Positions 1 to 11,975 are shown, numbered from the stretch's first letter. The stretch: 64,000 nt of DNA from Hexactinellida sp. DTS-2022 (GCA_028753945.1 JAPNXP010000002.1:7750001-7814000); one strand, 5' to 3'. Notes: generated by a model not told the origin, from the sequence alone. Made by a program: numbers and translations.

Positions 1-2345
1 TGATGCAATGTAATCTACAAAAATTCCAAAATTGATAAATTAGAGGTTTAAACCAAAGTGTACTAAGACAAGCAATACACTAAGTGAACACTCTGCTCCT
101 CCGCCTGGACTGTAGTTCCTGTTGTTGTTTGCCTCAATATTAAATAAATTAACTAAATTTTAGTTAAACCAAAGTGGGCTAAGGCAATCAATTTACTATT
201 AGGACACTCTGCTCCTCCGCCTGGAAGGTACTACCTGTTGATGTGTGGCTCAATATTAAATAACAAATTTTAGTAAAACCAAAGTGTGCAAAGATAAGTA
301 TTACAACAAGTGAACACTGCTCCTCCGCCTGGACGGTAGTTCCTGTTGATGTGTTGCTCAATATTAAATATATATAGTAAATTTTAGTTAATCCAAAGTG
401 AGCTAAGGCAATCAATTTACAATGAGTACAGTCTGCTCCTCCGCTTGGACGGTACTACCTGTTGATGTGTGGCTCAATATTAAATTAATATACTAAATTT
501 TAGTTAATCCAAAGTGTTCTAAGTCAATCAATTTACAATGAGTACAGTCTGCTCCTCCGCTTGGACTGTACTACCTGTTGATGTGTGGCTCAATATTTAA
601 TAAATAAACTAAATTTTAGTTTAAACAAAGTGGACCAATGCAACCAATTTACTATTAGGACAGTCTGCTCCTCCGCCTGGACGGTAGTGCCTATTGATGT
701 GTGTTTCAATATTGATTAAATAAACTAAATTTTATTTAAAACAAAGTGGGCTGATGCAATCAATTTAAAATGAGGACAGTCTGCTCCTCCGCCTGGACGG
801 TACTACCTGTTGATGTGTGGCTCAATATTAAATTAATATACTAAATTTTAGTTAATCCAAAGTGTTCTAAGTCAATCAATTTACAATGAGTACAGTCTGC
901 TCCTCCGCTTGGACTGTACTACCTGTTGATGTGTGGCTCAATATTTAATAAATAAACTAAATTTTAGTTTAAACAAAGTGGACCAATGCAACCAATTTAC
1001 TATTAGGACAGTCTGCTCCTCCGCCTGGACGGTAGTGCCTATTGATGTGTGTTTCAATATTGATTAAATAAACTAAATTTTATTTAAAACAAAGTGGGCT
1101 GATGCAATCAATTTAAAATGAGGACAGTCTGCTCCTCCGCCTGGACGGTACTACCTGTTGATGTGTGGCTCAATATAAATTAATATACTAAATTTTAGTT
1201 AATCCAAAGTGTTCTAAGTCAATCAATTTACAATGAGTACAGTCTGCTCCTCCGCTTGGACTGTACTACCTGTTGATGTGTGGCTCAATATTTAATAAAT
1301 AAACTAAATTTAGTTTAAACAAAGTGGACCAATGCAACAAATTTACTATTAGGACAGTCTGCTCCTCCGCCTGGACGGTAGTGCCTATTGATGTGTGTTT
1401 CAATATTGATTCAATATAACAAATTTTAGTTAAACCAAAGTGTTCTATGACAAGCAATACACTAAGTGAACACTCTGCTCCTCCGCCTGTACGGTAGTTC
1501 CTATTCTTGTTTGCCTCAATATTTAATAAGTAAACAAATTTTAATTAAAACAAAGTGGGCTAATGCAATCAATTTACAGTGAGTACAGTCTGCTGCTCCG
1601 CCTGGACGCTAATACCTGTTGATGTGTGGCTCAATATTTAATAAATAACTAAATTTTAGTTAAACAAAAGTGTTCTAAGACAAGCAATACACTATGTGAA
1701 CACTCTGCTCTCCACCTGGACTGTAGTTCGTGTTGATGTGTGGTTCAATATTGAATAAATATAACAAATTTTAGTTAATCCAAAGTGTTCTAAGTCAATC
1801 AATTTACAATGAGTACAGTCTCCTCCTCCGCTTGGACGGTACTACCTGTTGATATGTGGCTCAATATTTAATAAATATACTAAATTTTAGTTTAAACAAA
1901 GTGGGCCATTGCAATCAATTTACTATTAGGAAAGTCTGCTCCTCCGCCTGGACGGTACTACCTGTTGTTGTTTGCCTCAATATTAAATAAATAAAATAAA
2001 TTTTAGTTAAACTAAAGTGGGCCAATGCAATCAATTTAAAATGAGGACAGTCTGCTCCTCCGCCTGGACGGTACTACCTGTTGTTGTTTGCCTCAATATT
2101 AAATAAATAAAATAAATTTTAGTTAAACCAAAGTTGGTCTAATGCAATCAATTTACAATGTGTACAGTCTGCTCCTCCGCCTGGACGCTAATACCTGTTG
2201 ATGTGTGGCTCAATATTTAATAAATAACTAAATTTTAGTTAAACAAAAGTGTTCTAAGACAAGCAATACACATAGTTTACACTCTGCTCTCCACCTGGAC
2301 GGTAGTTCGTGTTGATGTGTGGTTCAATATTGAATAAATATAACA
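1..2345. repeat. Satellite array, ~116-bp unit with 348-bp higher-order repeat
   Basis: About twenty tandem units share a GC-richer core (CTGCTCCTCCGCCTGGAC, then GTTGATGTGTGGCTCAATATT) followed by an AT-rich tail ending near CAAAGTG. From about 435 to 1320 the units fall into a three-unit period: the marker AAAGTGTTCT recurs at 511, 859 and 1206, spacings of 348 and 347. The array runs off the left edge and stops at about 2345. Short ORFs inside it are repeat translations. A centromeric or heterochromatic satellite and an expanded minisatellite both fit. Confidence 0.93.
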
Positions 2346-2891
2346 AATTTTAGTTAAACAGGTATTCACTGCTTCCAGACCATAACTGCAGTGTAGTCCA
2401 GACAAATTCTGAACTTCTATTGGGTTCGAGCGCCAAAAATAATTGGCACGCTCGCTACGCTCGCCCGTTGTTCATTATAAACATTGACAGGAGAAATAGT
2501 TTGAGATTCCCTTGACATATCAAATATTAAAAAACAAAATACTCAATCAAAATTTAGTGTGGAAATCACGAATCAATATGATTCTATACTGATTTGAGCA
2601 CCTCTGGGAACTCCGTGCGAAAGGAGTTACCTGGGGTGCTCAAATCCATATAGAATCAAATTGAAATATCGCCTTGACTTGCTTAGAAAATTTATATTGC
2701 CATTTTCAAGAAATATCCTTTGCATAGGAATAACACGCTGTTCTGCTGGTCCGGCTATGGTCGGAGTAGTTTTCATTTGCTTAACTATGTTATATTATAG
2801 GATGGTCTAGTTTGGCTGGACTACAGAAAATCTTTGGCCGGAGAATTTCCAAAGCCTTATTTTCCCTTGTGTGAAAAAAAATGCTCAATGA
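2346..2891. other. Unassigned AT-rich spacer with one hairpin
   Basis: No coding region is recognised. The only structure is the hairpin described separately at 2580-2657. Confidence 0.5.
2580..2657. repeat. Inverted-repeat hairpin
   Basis: The arm at 2580-2602 pairs with 2635-2657 (GATTCTATA..GAGCACC against its reverse complement) with few mismatches. A smaller nested hairpin (GGAACTCC/GGAGTTACC) sits in the loop. It may be a short MITE or the core of a foldback; no TSD was found. Confidence 0.6.
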
Positions 2892-2899
2892 ACATATAG

Positions 2900-3046
2900 C
2901 AGGGCTGTAAATAAATAATTTATCTTTTCTTAAATCAAATCATTTGAATTTTCAAATAATATCAAATCAATTGCCACTCAATATTCCCGTGAATTAATTC
3001 AAATTAAATCAAATATTTGAAATATTTGGGTTGATTTACAACCCTG
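2900..3046. mobile_element. Small hAT-type MITE
   Basis: The ends are CAGGGCTGTAAAT and its inverse ATTTACAACCCTG. Flanks are 8-bp near-duplicates ACATATAG/ATATATAG. The interior is a run of AAATCAAAT-like words. It is 147 bp with no coding capacity. The ends resemble those of the element at 14927-15803. Confidence 0.75.
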
Positions 3047-3059
3047 ATATATAGTTATG

Positions 3060-3241
3060 TTATATAAGTGTCACTGGACCAGAGGCTTCGCGTGGGTGGA
3101 ACCAGGTGGGGCCTTTGTCCCACCTAAATTAGGAGTGCCCCACCTCATTGATGTGAGTGTGCCCCAGTTTAATAGCCTGTGCCCCACCTTTGACGCAATT
3201 GTGCCCCACCAGTGGCTGCAGGCTGGCGCCGCCACTGCACT
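3060..3241. mobile_element. GC-rich hAT-like fragment with GTGCCCCACC repeats
   Basis: An unusually GC-rich stretch contains four to five degenerate copies of TGTGCCCCACC and ends in TGGCGCCGCCACTG. The inverse of that end (CAGTGGCGGCGCCA) starts the fragment at 6898. The left boundary and TSD are unclear. Confidence 0.45.
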
Positions 3242-3244
3242 GAA

Positions 3245-4778
3245 CTAATAACAATATTATTAAAAGAGATATTATTAAGTGTACCATAAAGTATATGAGC
3301 ACAATTTACTTCTTAAATTATGTTCATATTTAGGTGGGGAATAGATTAACTAGGTATTCCAAAGTGGGAAATGGCAGAGAAAAGGTTAACGGTGTTCTCT
3401 AAAGGGAAAAATCAGAAATTTCGCTCCAAAAGACATCATAACCCTTTTTTTTTTTTTGGTACCAAACACTCCCGAAGGACCATAACTATTGTTTCTATAT
3501 GGTTTTGAGTCTCGTCCACCCGTATTTTCAGAGTTATAAGCTATTTTGTACAGCGGATCACTGGTTTCTCCACTTTGAACGATTCTCTTTATTATATTCC
3601 TCAACAATGGTAAGATTGGTGGTTCCATTACTCTATCCTAGCAATCACTGACGAAAATAAACAACAATTGATCAAAAAAAATTCGCAAAAAGTGAAAATT
3701 TAAACACTTATGGCCTATAATCGCATTCGAGGGTACGTTTTCTGGTCCATTTTTTTTCTAAGACACCCGAGCAGCTACAATATTTATATACCTCTCAAAA
3801 TGCTCGCAATACCCGACTTCCTATCCGTTCATAATACATTTTGTGACCCCAACATGCACCGTTTTCAAAATGATCCGTATATGGGCATGAAATGTGCCCA
3901 ATTTTGATGACACAACAAAATTTATATCAACGAAAGTATAAACTCTAGAGCTTAGATCTAACCAACTATTCACATCAATATCCCACTACAAACTCATTGG
4001 AAGAACAAATGAGACTAGTAACCAAATGGTCACTCTTCTATAAATTCGCATGCCCATATATGGTGGTGTCATTTCAGTGATGTGACCATAAAGTTGGAAA
4101 TTAAATATTACGCTAGACCTTAGTTCTAACTTCCTAGTAACATCAATAATCCATTTTAAGTTAGATGGTATAGTTATAATATACTACTTCGTAAATTTAA
4201 ACGCGTTGGGATTCTTCACGGCCTTTTTCTCAATATGATATAAATGCCGGTGTTAGGGAGATATTGCCACAGATTTTGACGAAATTAAGATCGGTTAAGA
4301 GCTCAAAATTTTTATACAATTTCTATGTCACTAACATGTATTTTCGCATTAATTCGATAAGCCAAAAACACCAAACTTCAATAAATATAATATAAAGTGT
4401 CTCATAAATAAAATAAATGTTCACAAATCCGCAATACTGACACTGTCCCTTGATATTCGGCACATGGAAGTCTAAAATCAAACTTCTCTGTCACTGAATC
4501 GTTAGATTATGCATTAATATAGCTGAATACAAATAGAGAACATTCTAGAACAATTATAAACTAAGTAAATCCATGGCAGTATCTATGTTATATTGAATAG
4601 ACGCTCATAACTGCATTCCAAAAGAATCCATACCTAGACAAAACAATTCAATAAGCACTTGAATGAATAAATTCCTAGTAATATCACTTCTGGCATAACT
4701 CTGTGGTTACTATGAAGTAATCAGAGAATCTATAGACATGTTCAGTACTGAATTATCAATTCGCTATATAGAATTCCG
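3245..4778. repeat. Degraded copies of TTAA-element interiors (F8/F9-like)
   Basis: No gene is seen. The part at 3630-4150 is clearly related to 50400-50900 inside the F8 element: both hold ATCAAAAAAAATTCGCAAAAAGTG-like words, CATTCGAGGGTACG, TGCTCGCAATACC and the decamer CCATATATGG (4054-4063). Clean termini were not found. The rest is AT-rich without recognisable signal. Confidence 0.6.
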
Positions 4779-4782
4779 TTAA

Positions 4783-5477
4783 GAACCACTGCTCTAGAGT
4801 ACTTCTACCATAACTATTCACCCGAATGAATGAATTTTTTTACAGCGGATTTACTTCATCCTCAGGATGCCAAAAATACAATAATATTGGCAAATAAACT
4901 AATAGAGGAAAAATCTTTTTTTAAATTTTAGCATTTTTGCGGAATAGATCAATGAGAAAAGATAAACAATACCAAGAATATTATTGATAAAATGTGTTTA
5001 GCTGGATGTAATATAACTTTTGAGTACAGGAATTGTGAATATCTACATTTTTCTGGATTTCAAATACTTTTATGTGATGTCGATTTTCAAATGAAGATTT
5101 TCATTATCCAAATCCAAAAAACAGATGAACTATTCATATTAGGGTAAATCGCAGCACTGAAAAGTTGTATCTTTACGAGATCTCTCCGAAACCGTTGAGT
5201 TTTTGATTCTACGACCAAAATTGACAAAATGACTTCTTCCGCAATTCTGAAAATGTTAGTTTTGAGATACCGGCTTTTGAAAAAAAAATTTACAGCAATT
5301 ATTCCTAAATTGAGGTGACCAAAGTGTGTCAAACTGGAAAAATAATAGGAATCTTTCTTACAAATCTCTTGAGAGTACTCATTGGTATCAATACAATCCC
5401 AAAATGCAATAAAAGAGAAATAGACAATGATTTGGATTTTATCTAAATATTCGAAATTTGTAGAGTATACCTGAACC
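4783..5477. mobile_element. F2 TTAA element
   Basis: TTAA flanks it at 4779-4782 and 5478-5481. The right end is the inverse of GGTTCAGGTATACTCTA; the left end is more diverged but keeps GCTCTAGAGTACTTCTACCATA. It aligns along its length with the copy at 17244-17939 (695 versus 696 bp). It is non-coding. Confidence 0.8.
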
Positions 5478-5481
5478 TTAA

Positions 5482-5980
5482 ATCTATCGTATATATTATT
5501 ATGAAATTACTTATACAGTATAGAGCTCTGTAATTCAGTATGTGTATTCAGGGACTGAGAAAGGTTAGTTTCCCAAACTTTTAAATTGACCTTTAGAAAG
5601 TTAAGCCTGGGCTTTAGTATGGGAAAAAATCTGAACTCTACAAAGCTCAGCTCTACATAAGGATTCTCTATTATTATTAACTGAATACTGCCGAAAGCTT
5701 TTTCATGAATTTCTAATTCACTACAATTCTTTTGAATCAAGATAATGAACTTTTATATTCAAAATTCATCAAGACATTCATATTTTGTCAACAATAAAGA
5801 TTTTTGGCAAAATTTTGTTCAATATTTTGTCCAAAAAATGGTGACAAACAATTTTTCTTTGAAACGAAATATCCTGAGAATACAGGAAGTTAGTCTTACT
5901 TTGAAAACCACATCATGTGGAGCAATAATATTCCATTTTGGATAACATATTTTAAACGATTCGGACGCATACTACTAAAT
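5482..5980. other. No recognised feature
   Basis: AT-rich sequence with short open frames only. I see no domain, repeat end or RNA gene in it. Confidence 0.5.
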
Positions 5981-6684
5981 CTACATCAATATATTAAAAC
6001 CACTAAAGTTTGTTTTTTGAACCATGGATGACGAAAAAATGTTAGATAATTCCGTTATGTCCCATAACTCTATAAATATACGAGTAAAACATTCAAAAAA
6101 TGGTCTATACATTGAACCACTTGCTGCGTCCGTACTCAATAGTGAATCTTCTGTTCCCATATTTTCTGTATCAATTTCTCTGTACTCGGATCCCCTGTTA
6201 TAGCTAGTCGTTAAACTAAATTCCCCTATCAATTCTCTGTTCCGCGGTGATAATTTATACCGGTTTAGATGCGCTATCTTCTTCCTCTCTGAACTAGGGT
6301 CTACCAGATTAAGGTTAACTCCTAATCTTTCCACAACTAACCAAGGCCCCAAGTATAGTGGGGAAAGCGTGCTACTTCTTGTTTCGTCTCTTACCAGAAC
6401 CCAGTCCCCTGGTGAGATATTACTAGATCTTGTTTTCTGATCGTATGCGGTTTTCATTTTCTCATGTGCAAGTTCGATATTATCTGCTACTCTCTCATGA
6501 AGTTCAAGGTTCTTAGGACTAACAGCTTCACTATATGAAGCAGGATCATCAAAGGTAGTATAATCTGTTTGAGGGATGATTGTGTCAATTTCTCCCCTCA
6601 ATTTTTCTCCAAACATTATCTCCTGTGGAGTGCATCTAGTGCTAGCATTAACCTGCGAATTGTAGATGAACGCTAAATCTTGAG
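5981..6684 (-). pseudogene. LTR-retrotransposon Pol fossil: integrase C-terminal region
   Basis: The minus strand encodes the tail of an integrase of the Ty3/gypsy type. Seen are a stretch like NSQVNASTRCTPQEIMFG, a helical segment with HEKMKTAYDQKTR, a GDWVLVRD motif, a GPWLVVERLG segment and HLNRYKLSPR, the usual order of the integrase C-terminal fold in this family. It is a fragment of a Pol protein. Protease, reverse transcriptase, RNase H and the integrase core are absent from the window, and no LTRs were identified. It is bounded at about 6685 by an F4 TTAA end, so the rest was lost or separated by later insertions. It is a broken fossil. The assignment to Ty3/gypsy rather than another LTR group is inferred from general resemblance. 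Confidence 0.75.
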
Positions 6685-6688
6685 TTAA

Positions 6689-6897
6689 CCGTAGACTGCC
6701 GGAGAGATTTTCAGGAAAATAGCATACCCTGCAGTTCTTTATTTTTAATATTTAGAAACTATTAATTTGAAATCCAACAAGAGCACAATAATGTATAAAT
6801 ATGGTAGAATTTATGAAAAAAATTACTAGAGGATTTCGACAAAAAGTGACTACACACACTTTCTCTTTAAATCGATATAACGCCGTTAAAAACAAAC
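6689..6897. mobile_element. F4 TTAA element, partial
   Basis: It starts after TTAA (6685-6688) with CCGTAGACTGCCGG and follows the inverse of the 25524-26208 copy up to CGATATAACGCCGTTAA. There it is cut by the GC-rich hAT-like fragment at 6898. Confidence 0.75.
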
Positions 6898-7216
6898 AGT
6901 GGCGGCGCCAAGGGGGGGGGGGCATGGCCCCCCATCTTTTGAGGCTGCCCCCCCCCCTAGAATAACAATGTTGTACACAGTGATATGCTCCGTTACTAAA
7001 TCTTCCGTTTACTCGTTACCGTTACTTTATATCTCCCGTTACCGTTACTCCGTTACCGTTCCTTTATTTGTTCCGTTACCGTTACTTTTTTTTCAACCGT
7101 TACTTTACTCCGTTACCGTTACTTTATTTCTTCAGTTACCATTACATTATTTTTCCCGTTACAGATACTCCGTTACTTTTATTAAGTTCACCCGTTTACC
7201 TTTGTCAGTACAGTAA
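6898..7216. mobile_element. Two abutting hAT-type ends, one with CCGTTACCGTTA satellite
   Basis: CAGTGGCGGCGCCA followed by G and C homopolymers starts at 6898. A second end, CAGTGATATGCTCCGTTAC, starts at about 6978 and runs into degenerate CCGTTACCGTTAC repeats. The second end matches the hAT element at 42316-43230 (CAGTGATGTGCTCCGTTAC). No right TIR is present, so both look truncated. The open frame here is repeat translation. Confidence 0.6.
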
Positions 7217-7800
7217 CCTTAAATGAACAATTTATGACAAATTGGTACCGGCCGGAACCATTTTGCAGCCGGAACAAATATGTCAGAACATTACAATTGC
7301 ACCAAATTACTTTTGAGAGGGTCTAACTAGCTTCAGGAAGCTGTGTGGAGTCGAACAAGGTGTCACTCGATAGGGTCAGACACCTACAACATTCCTGCGT
7401 CGTCAGGGAAAAATTGTTCCTGGTGATCACTTAAATGACGCCAAATTTAGTGTTGATGACGAATATGGGCATATAAATTGGATTTGGACTTGATTTGAGG
7501 AAGTTAGATGAGTTCTAACACCTTCAAAAACTGTCCCTTAAGGTGCTTATAACCGGCATGTTCTTATAACCGATATAAAATATACTGGGTATATGGCAAA
7601 CGTTTTCCAACATAGTCTGCTTATATCCGATATGTTCTTCTAACCGTTGTGCTTATATCCGACATCTACTGTAGTACATAGTTCAATCTATACTACAATT
7701 AATTCAATCGTAGCGTATAAATATGTGCAAAATTGATTGTTTTATAAATAATTCATACTTTGAAATACTACAAAGTAAGTTTCTTATTCAATAACTATTT
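7217..7800. mobile_element. Degraded element with TTATAACCGATAT repeats, pogo-like end
   Basis: 7510-7675 has repeated words of the type GCTTATAACCGGCATGTTC and ends with the inverse of CAGTAGATGTCGGATATAAG, similar to pogo/Tigger-type TIRs. The left boundary is uncertain. 7217-7500 shows nothing recognisable. Confidence 0.35.
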
Positions 7801-7809
7801 TGAAATATA

Positions 7810-8036
7810 TTATTTATCTTTTCTTTAAAGTGAATTTTATACGCGACTGCTTTTGAGTAGCAGCTCCTATCGATGATCGAATTCCCCTCATCGAACAGTC
7901 TATATTGGAGTTGAGGAGGGACTCGTGTGACAGGAGGAGGGAAGGTATAAATACGAGGAGGGAGTGCGGAGGGAATTCGCTCTCCTTCAGGAAGACAGGA
8001 GCCTCGGCAGGATTATTCACGTACTCCCTAGAGGTA
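7810..8036. promoter_or_regulatory. Promoter-like GC-richer island with TATA box and splice-donor-like end
   Basis: A GC-richer block within AT-rich DNA has TATAAATA at about 7947-7954, purine-rich GGAGGAGGGA repeats before it, and a GAGGTAAGCAG splice-donor-like site at about 8030. The layout resembles a promoter, first exon and donor, or the promoter part of an old LTR. No coding region follows. Function is not established. Confidence 0.3.
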
Positions 8037-8158
8037 AGCAGTTTAAACTAATTTTCATTAATTGTATCTGAAGACAACGGAGGGGTATATTTACCGTTCT
8101 GAGGCTATGCTTACTATCCTAATTCTTGCCTTAACCGGTTAGGCCAGGTAAAAAAAAA

Positions 8159-8275
8159 ATCCAAAATTGCAGCCTGTGCCGACGCATGATCCTTTGTTGG
8201 CACTATATTTTGTTGTTGGTTTATTGATACTGCCTCCAAAGGAACATGCTTTCGGCACAGGCTGCAATTTTGGAT
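8159..8275. repeat. Long hairpin, copy 1 (AATTGCAGCCTGTGCC arms)
   Basis: ATCCAAAATTGCAGCCTGTG at the left pairs with CACAGGCTGCAATTTTGGAT at the right, and pairing continues inward (CATGATCCTTTG / CAAAGGAACATG). A near-identical hairpin lies at 44473-44590 inside a hAT element, so this is probably part of a related, degraded element. Confidence 0.8.
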
Positions 8276-10040
8276 TTTTTTTTCGCCATGTCATCATCAC
8301 TATGAAGGTGTTAAATTATTTCAGAAAGGTGTTTCAGAAGGCAACGACCCTTTAGAGTGGTGGAAGTTTCCATTCAGCTCACTTCATTAAAGAGATATTC
8401 AAGTTTCAGTAGAATATAATCTGTAATGACTCAGCATTTTTTAAGTGGGTGTTGGGTCATCAACCAACATTAACTAACCCATTTTAAATATCGAATTAAC
8501 AAAATTGTAAAAACACATTTTTTTAACGATGTCATCATCACCTCAAGGTGTCAAGACCCACTTGTATAGGTGGCACGTGTCATAAGGACCAATTGATATA
8601 TTGAAAGTTTGTTTCTATCTTCTATGATCTCTGAGATTTATGATATTTAATTAATTAGTATAAATAATTATTAGTATTATTTATAATGTGACACCAATTT
8701 CAATGTCAACATACAATTATTAAGTTCAATTATTTTGTCATAAATAATTAATTAATTAATTTATCTATCAAATTTCAATTCCGCACACTCGATAACCTCT
8801 AATATACAAATTGGAAGCTTCTATATAAGTTAAATACAAACTGAATTATTTATAATTAATTACGTCAGTAAATTAACAGTGCAATTATATTCTCGCAGAA
8901 GTAAATATAATCACATAATATGTCGTTGTTATGAAATATATAATCTTAATTTTCAATTGCAAAATAGAAGCCAGCTTGAATTCACAAGTTAAATCAATAT
9001 AATTATAGCAAGTTGAATCACTAGAGTAGGATTTAACAAGTTAAATCAATATAATTATTACAAGTTGAAACAATGGAATTAGATTTAACACTTTACTGAA
9101 ATTGAAGTGTGAGTAAACAAAGAAATTTCAACCCCAATTTATGGCAGAAATTGACCCCTTTATTGGAAAATTTATTCTCCCATCAGACGCAGAATTTTAT
9201 GGCGAATCCAAATATGAAATAAAATTTGGGGGTTTAGTAAAACATATTTTGAGTTATGGACCAGACAAATTTTGAAAGGTGTTAAAGATGTGTCCAAAAT
9301 TTGTTAATCAAAAATCGTAACCCCAGGTGCAAATTAGACGGTCCCATCGCACCTACATGCAAAGTTTAAGCCCATCAACTATAAAGCTCTGGCCAGGGCA
9401 CCGTCTACGGAGAAAAAATAATAAAAATAAAAATAAAGGCAGTGATTCTAATACTGGGCCACTATACTATAGTATATATAGTCGGCACAGTAATAAATAA
9501 ATTGTTTATTAACCGGATTTTTTCAGAAAATACGAACGTCGGACGGGATTTTATTCATATTTTTTATTTCCATTGATATGCAAATAACATTAACCTATGC
9601 CAAACAATAAATATTATTATTTAATTAAATTATAAAATCACATAACAATGTTAAATTATAAATAATGCTCTAAAATACAAGACTTATTAAAAATTGATAC
9701 ATTAGGAGTACTTTACACAAGTTTATTAGCTAATAATTTGTACGATTATGTTCATGAGATAATAAGGCTTCCTATCTCGGTAATACTATCGATATCAAAG
9801 CGTGATCAAGATTTCTAGGAAACTATCAAAGCCATAGTTCCATAAATTATTGTCTATAATCAACAGTATTAAATCTACAAATTTGACCATTTTCAGACTG
9901 ATTAGATCATAGTAAAGTACTCTAGAATTACAAACTCCAGTAAATGCGTGAAATTCATTAAAATTTCCAATTTTATGCCTTTTTCTCTGTCACTGAACAG
10001 GAAACAAATCTTAGTTCTGTTCAATAAAGTCAAATATGTT
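8276..10040. repeat. Degraded relative of the hAT element at 43977-45522, otherwise AT-rich
   Basis: Blocks match the interior of the 43977 element: CATGTCATCATCAC after the hairpin, GCCAGGGCACCGTCTACGGA at about 9393, and one unit (9430-9490) of the 58-bp repeat that is triplicated at 44982-45165. No termini were found. The rest, including 8600-9100, is AT-rich with no gene. Confidence 0.55.
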
Positions 10041-10376
10041 GGTTACAGTAAATACTAATCTTATATATTAAATCACAATGATTTGTTTTTGTTTGTTTGT
10101 TTGTTTGTTCAGAATTGATTGAGGAACTGGTAAGAGCTACAGACTTGAAATTTGGCAGGGAGTTGGGAAATACTGTATCTAGGAACAAGTTGTAATATCT
10201 AAGAAAAATATTCATGTCTTCCCTCTCAAAAGGTGACAAAACTATCAGCTCTTAAGAATGCATTATAGAGAGCCTACTGATACTGCAATTTAATTGGCTG
10301 AAAAAATATATACAAATAATTCTGGGTCAATACATTTGACCAATGAATATTACCCTACACTTTACTATTATTAATC

Positions 10377-10386
10377 GTATAAATAG
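10377..10386 (+). promoter_or_regulatory. TATA-like box of the Helitron gene
   Basis: CGTATAAATAG lies about 70 bases upstream of the ATG at 10453, a plausible core promoter spacing. Confidence 0.35.
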
Positions 10387-10452
10387 TCCAACTCTATCAA
10401 ACTCTATAAAAAACTCTATCAAAAAACTTGAACAAGCTTCATAATTCCCCGA

Positions 10453-11918
10453 ATGATAAAACGCGGTCCTCAATGCAAATCACGTTTTACTAAAAACGAT
10501 GCATTGAGAATGGAAATTTTGAGGACTAATGAAACAATAGAAGGTAAACAAGCCAGGCTTGAGAAGCAAAAAAAGTATCAACTGGCATATTATGTAAAAC
10601 AGAGTGATGGAGAACGAGCTTCCCGTCTCGGTCAACAACTAGAATACCAATTATCCCACTTGTGACAATCAGAATGCAGATGATCGAGCTACCCGTCTTG
10701 AACGCCAGCTAGAATATCAGAAAGCTTACTATTTAAGTGAGAGCAGCGATGAACTAATTATCCGCCGCAAGCGCCAGCGAGAACATAGTAAAGCTCATTT
10801 CGAGGACGAGAGTAATGAAAGACGAATTTCCCGTCTAGACTATCAAAGAAAGTATCAGTCCTTAAGGACCAAAGGTAATAGTAATGATAGTTATCTTAAT
10901 ATCGCACGTTCCGTTCCTGCATCTGAATTTAACGATAATATAATCAACGAAAATTCTTTTTGTGCAATGGAATTTAATTGTCCACTTTGTGGCGCGAAGT
11001 TTTGGGAGAGCGAAAAGCTTACCACTAGCACTAAGAAATGCAACAAGTTCCCTCTCTGTTGTGGACAGGGGAAGGTGGTTCTACTCCCTTTAGTCTCACC
11101 GCCTGAGATGCTACTGCATCTGCTAACTACTGCTGACAAACGAGGCAGAGAGTTCAGAGATAAAATTCGAGCCTACAACTCAGCTCTGGCCTTTGCTTCG
11201 CTGGGAATAAACCTCGATAAGGAACTTTGCTCGCGCGAGACGTGGAGTGTACACCTTCCGTATCCAGGGAGTTGTACACCATTATATCGGACAGCTGACA
11301 CCCAGAGAGGGAGAGGCTCCCTCCTTTGCCCAGATATACATCCATGATGGGACAGCTGAGGGCGAGATAGAAAACCGCCAGCGGGATCTGGGAGAGGCAT
11401 CTCTGCCAGAACTGAAAGCTCAACAGGCGCTAATGCACGAGGTCAATCCTTATGTGCAGTACTTCAGACACGGAATAGAGCTAATGAGAGCGCAAGGAGG
11501 AACTGACGTTAGGATGATCATCCGAGCTGATGGTGTCCCAGATCCCAGACGCTATAACGCCCCTGCTGCCCCAGAGGTAGCCGTCATCATGCAGGAGACG
11601 GGTATTCAGAAGGCGTAGCCAGCAGAGACATAGTGCTACATGCACATACAGGGGGTTTACAGCATATAACCGAGTGCAATTGTGCGTATGATTCTTTGCA
11701 TTATGTACTTTTGTTCCCCTCAGGAGATAACGGCTGGCATCTGAAAATCCCTCACAGCAGAGGGAAAGGAGATGTCACTGCATTGGAGTATTACTCTTCC
11801 CGTCTGATGGTGTGAAGTGATTTGAGCTATCTACACATGTTTGGCAGACTCTTTCATCAGTACTTGGTGGATATGTTTGCTAAAGTGGAGCAACAGCGAC
11901 TGAACTATATTAAATAAC
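10453..11918 (+). pseudogene. Helitron replication protein, N-terminal part, pseudogene
   Basis: The ATG at 10453 opens a basic segment of repeated RLE/RQLEYQ.AYY units (10540-10860), like the repeats that precede the zinc motif in arthropod Helitron proteins. Then come CPLCGAKFWESEK at about 10978, PLCCGQGKV, PPEMLLHLL and NSALAFASLGIN, hallmarks of the Helitron helicase-like N-terminal domain. The frame shifts between about 11230 and 11250, after which YTFRIQGVVHHYIGQL, FAQIYIHD, NPYVQYFRHG, AYDSLHYVLLFPSGDNGWH and LFHQYLVDMFAKVEQQRLNYIK follow. In-frame stops fall in the basic segment (after about 10663) and near 11617 and 11813. The HUH endonuclease motif and SF1 helicase that should follow are absent. 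It cannot encode a working protein. Identity rests on family knowledge; I am fairly sure of it. Confidence 0.88.
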
Positions 11919-11975
11919 AAATAACTTAGATAAATAAGTGTAACTTAACATAATATACACGACATCCGAACTTAA

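Larger units (their letters stand above)
10050..11920 (+). mobile_element. Helitron, 5' half, broken
   Basis: This holds an upstream region with a TTTG/TTTGT tract (10081-10110) and AAATTTGGCAGGGAG, both common in animal Helitron leaders, then the N-terminal Helitron protein. No 3' hairpin or CTRR end is visible and the Rep catalytic and helicase parts are missing, so the copy is truncated at about 11920. The exact 5' boundary was not determined. Confidence 0.7.

Noticed and set aside
1-2345. CRISPR-like array
   Set aside because: Units are about 116 bp and repeated in full, with no short conserved repeat alternating with unique spacers. The setting is eukaryotic.
2420-2440. tRNA B-box (GGTTCGAGCGCC)
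   Set aside because: There is no matching A-box or cloverleaf around it.
6899-7216. 105-codon plus-strand gene
   Set aside because: It is a translation of CCGTTAC repeats and homopolymers in truncated hAT ends.
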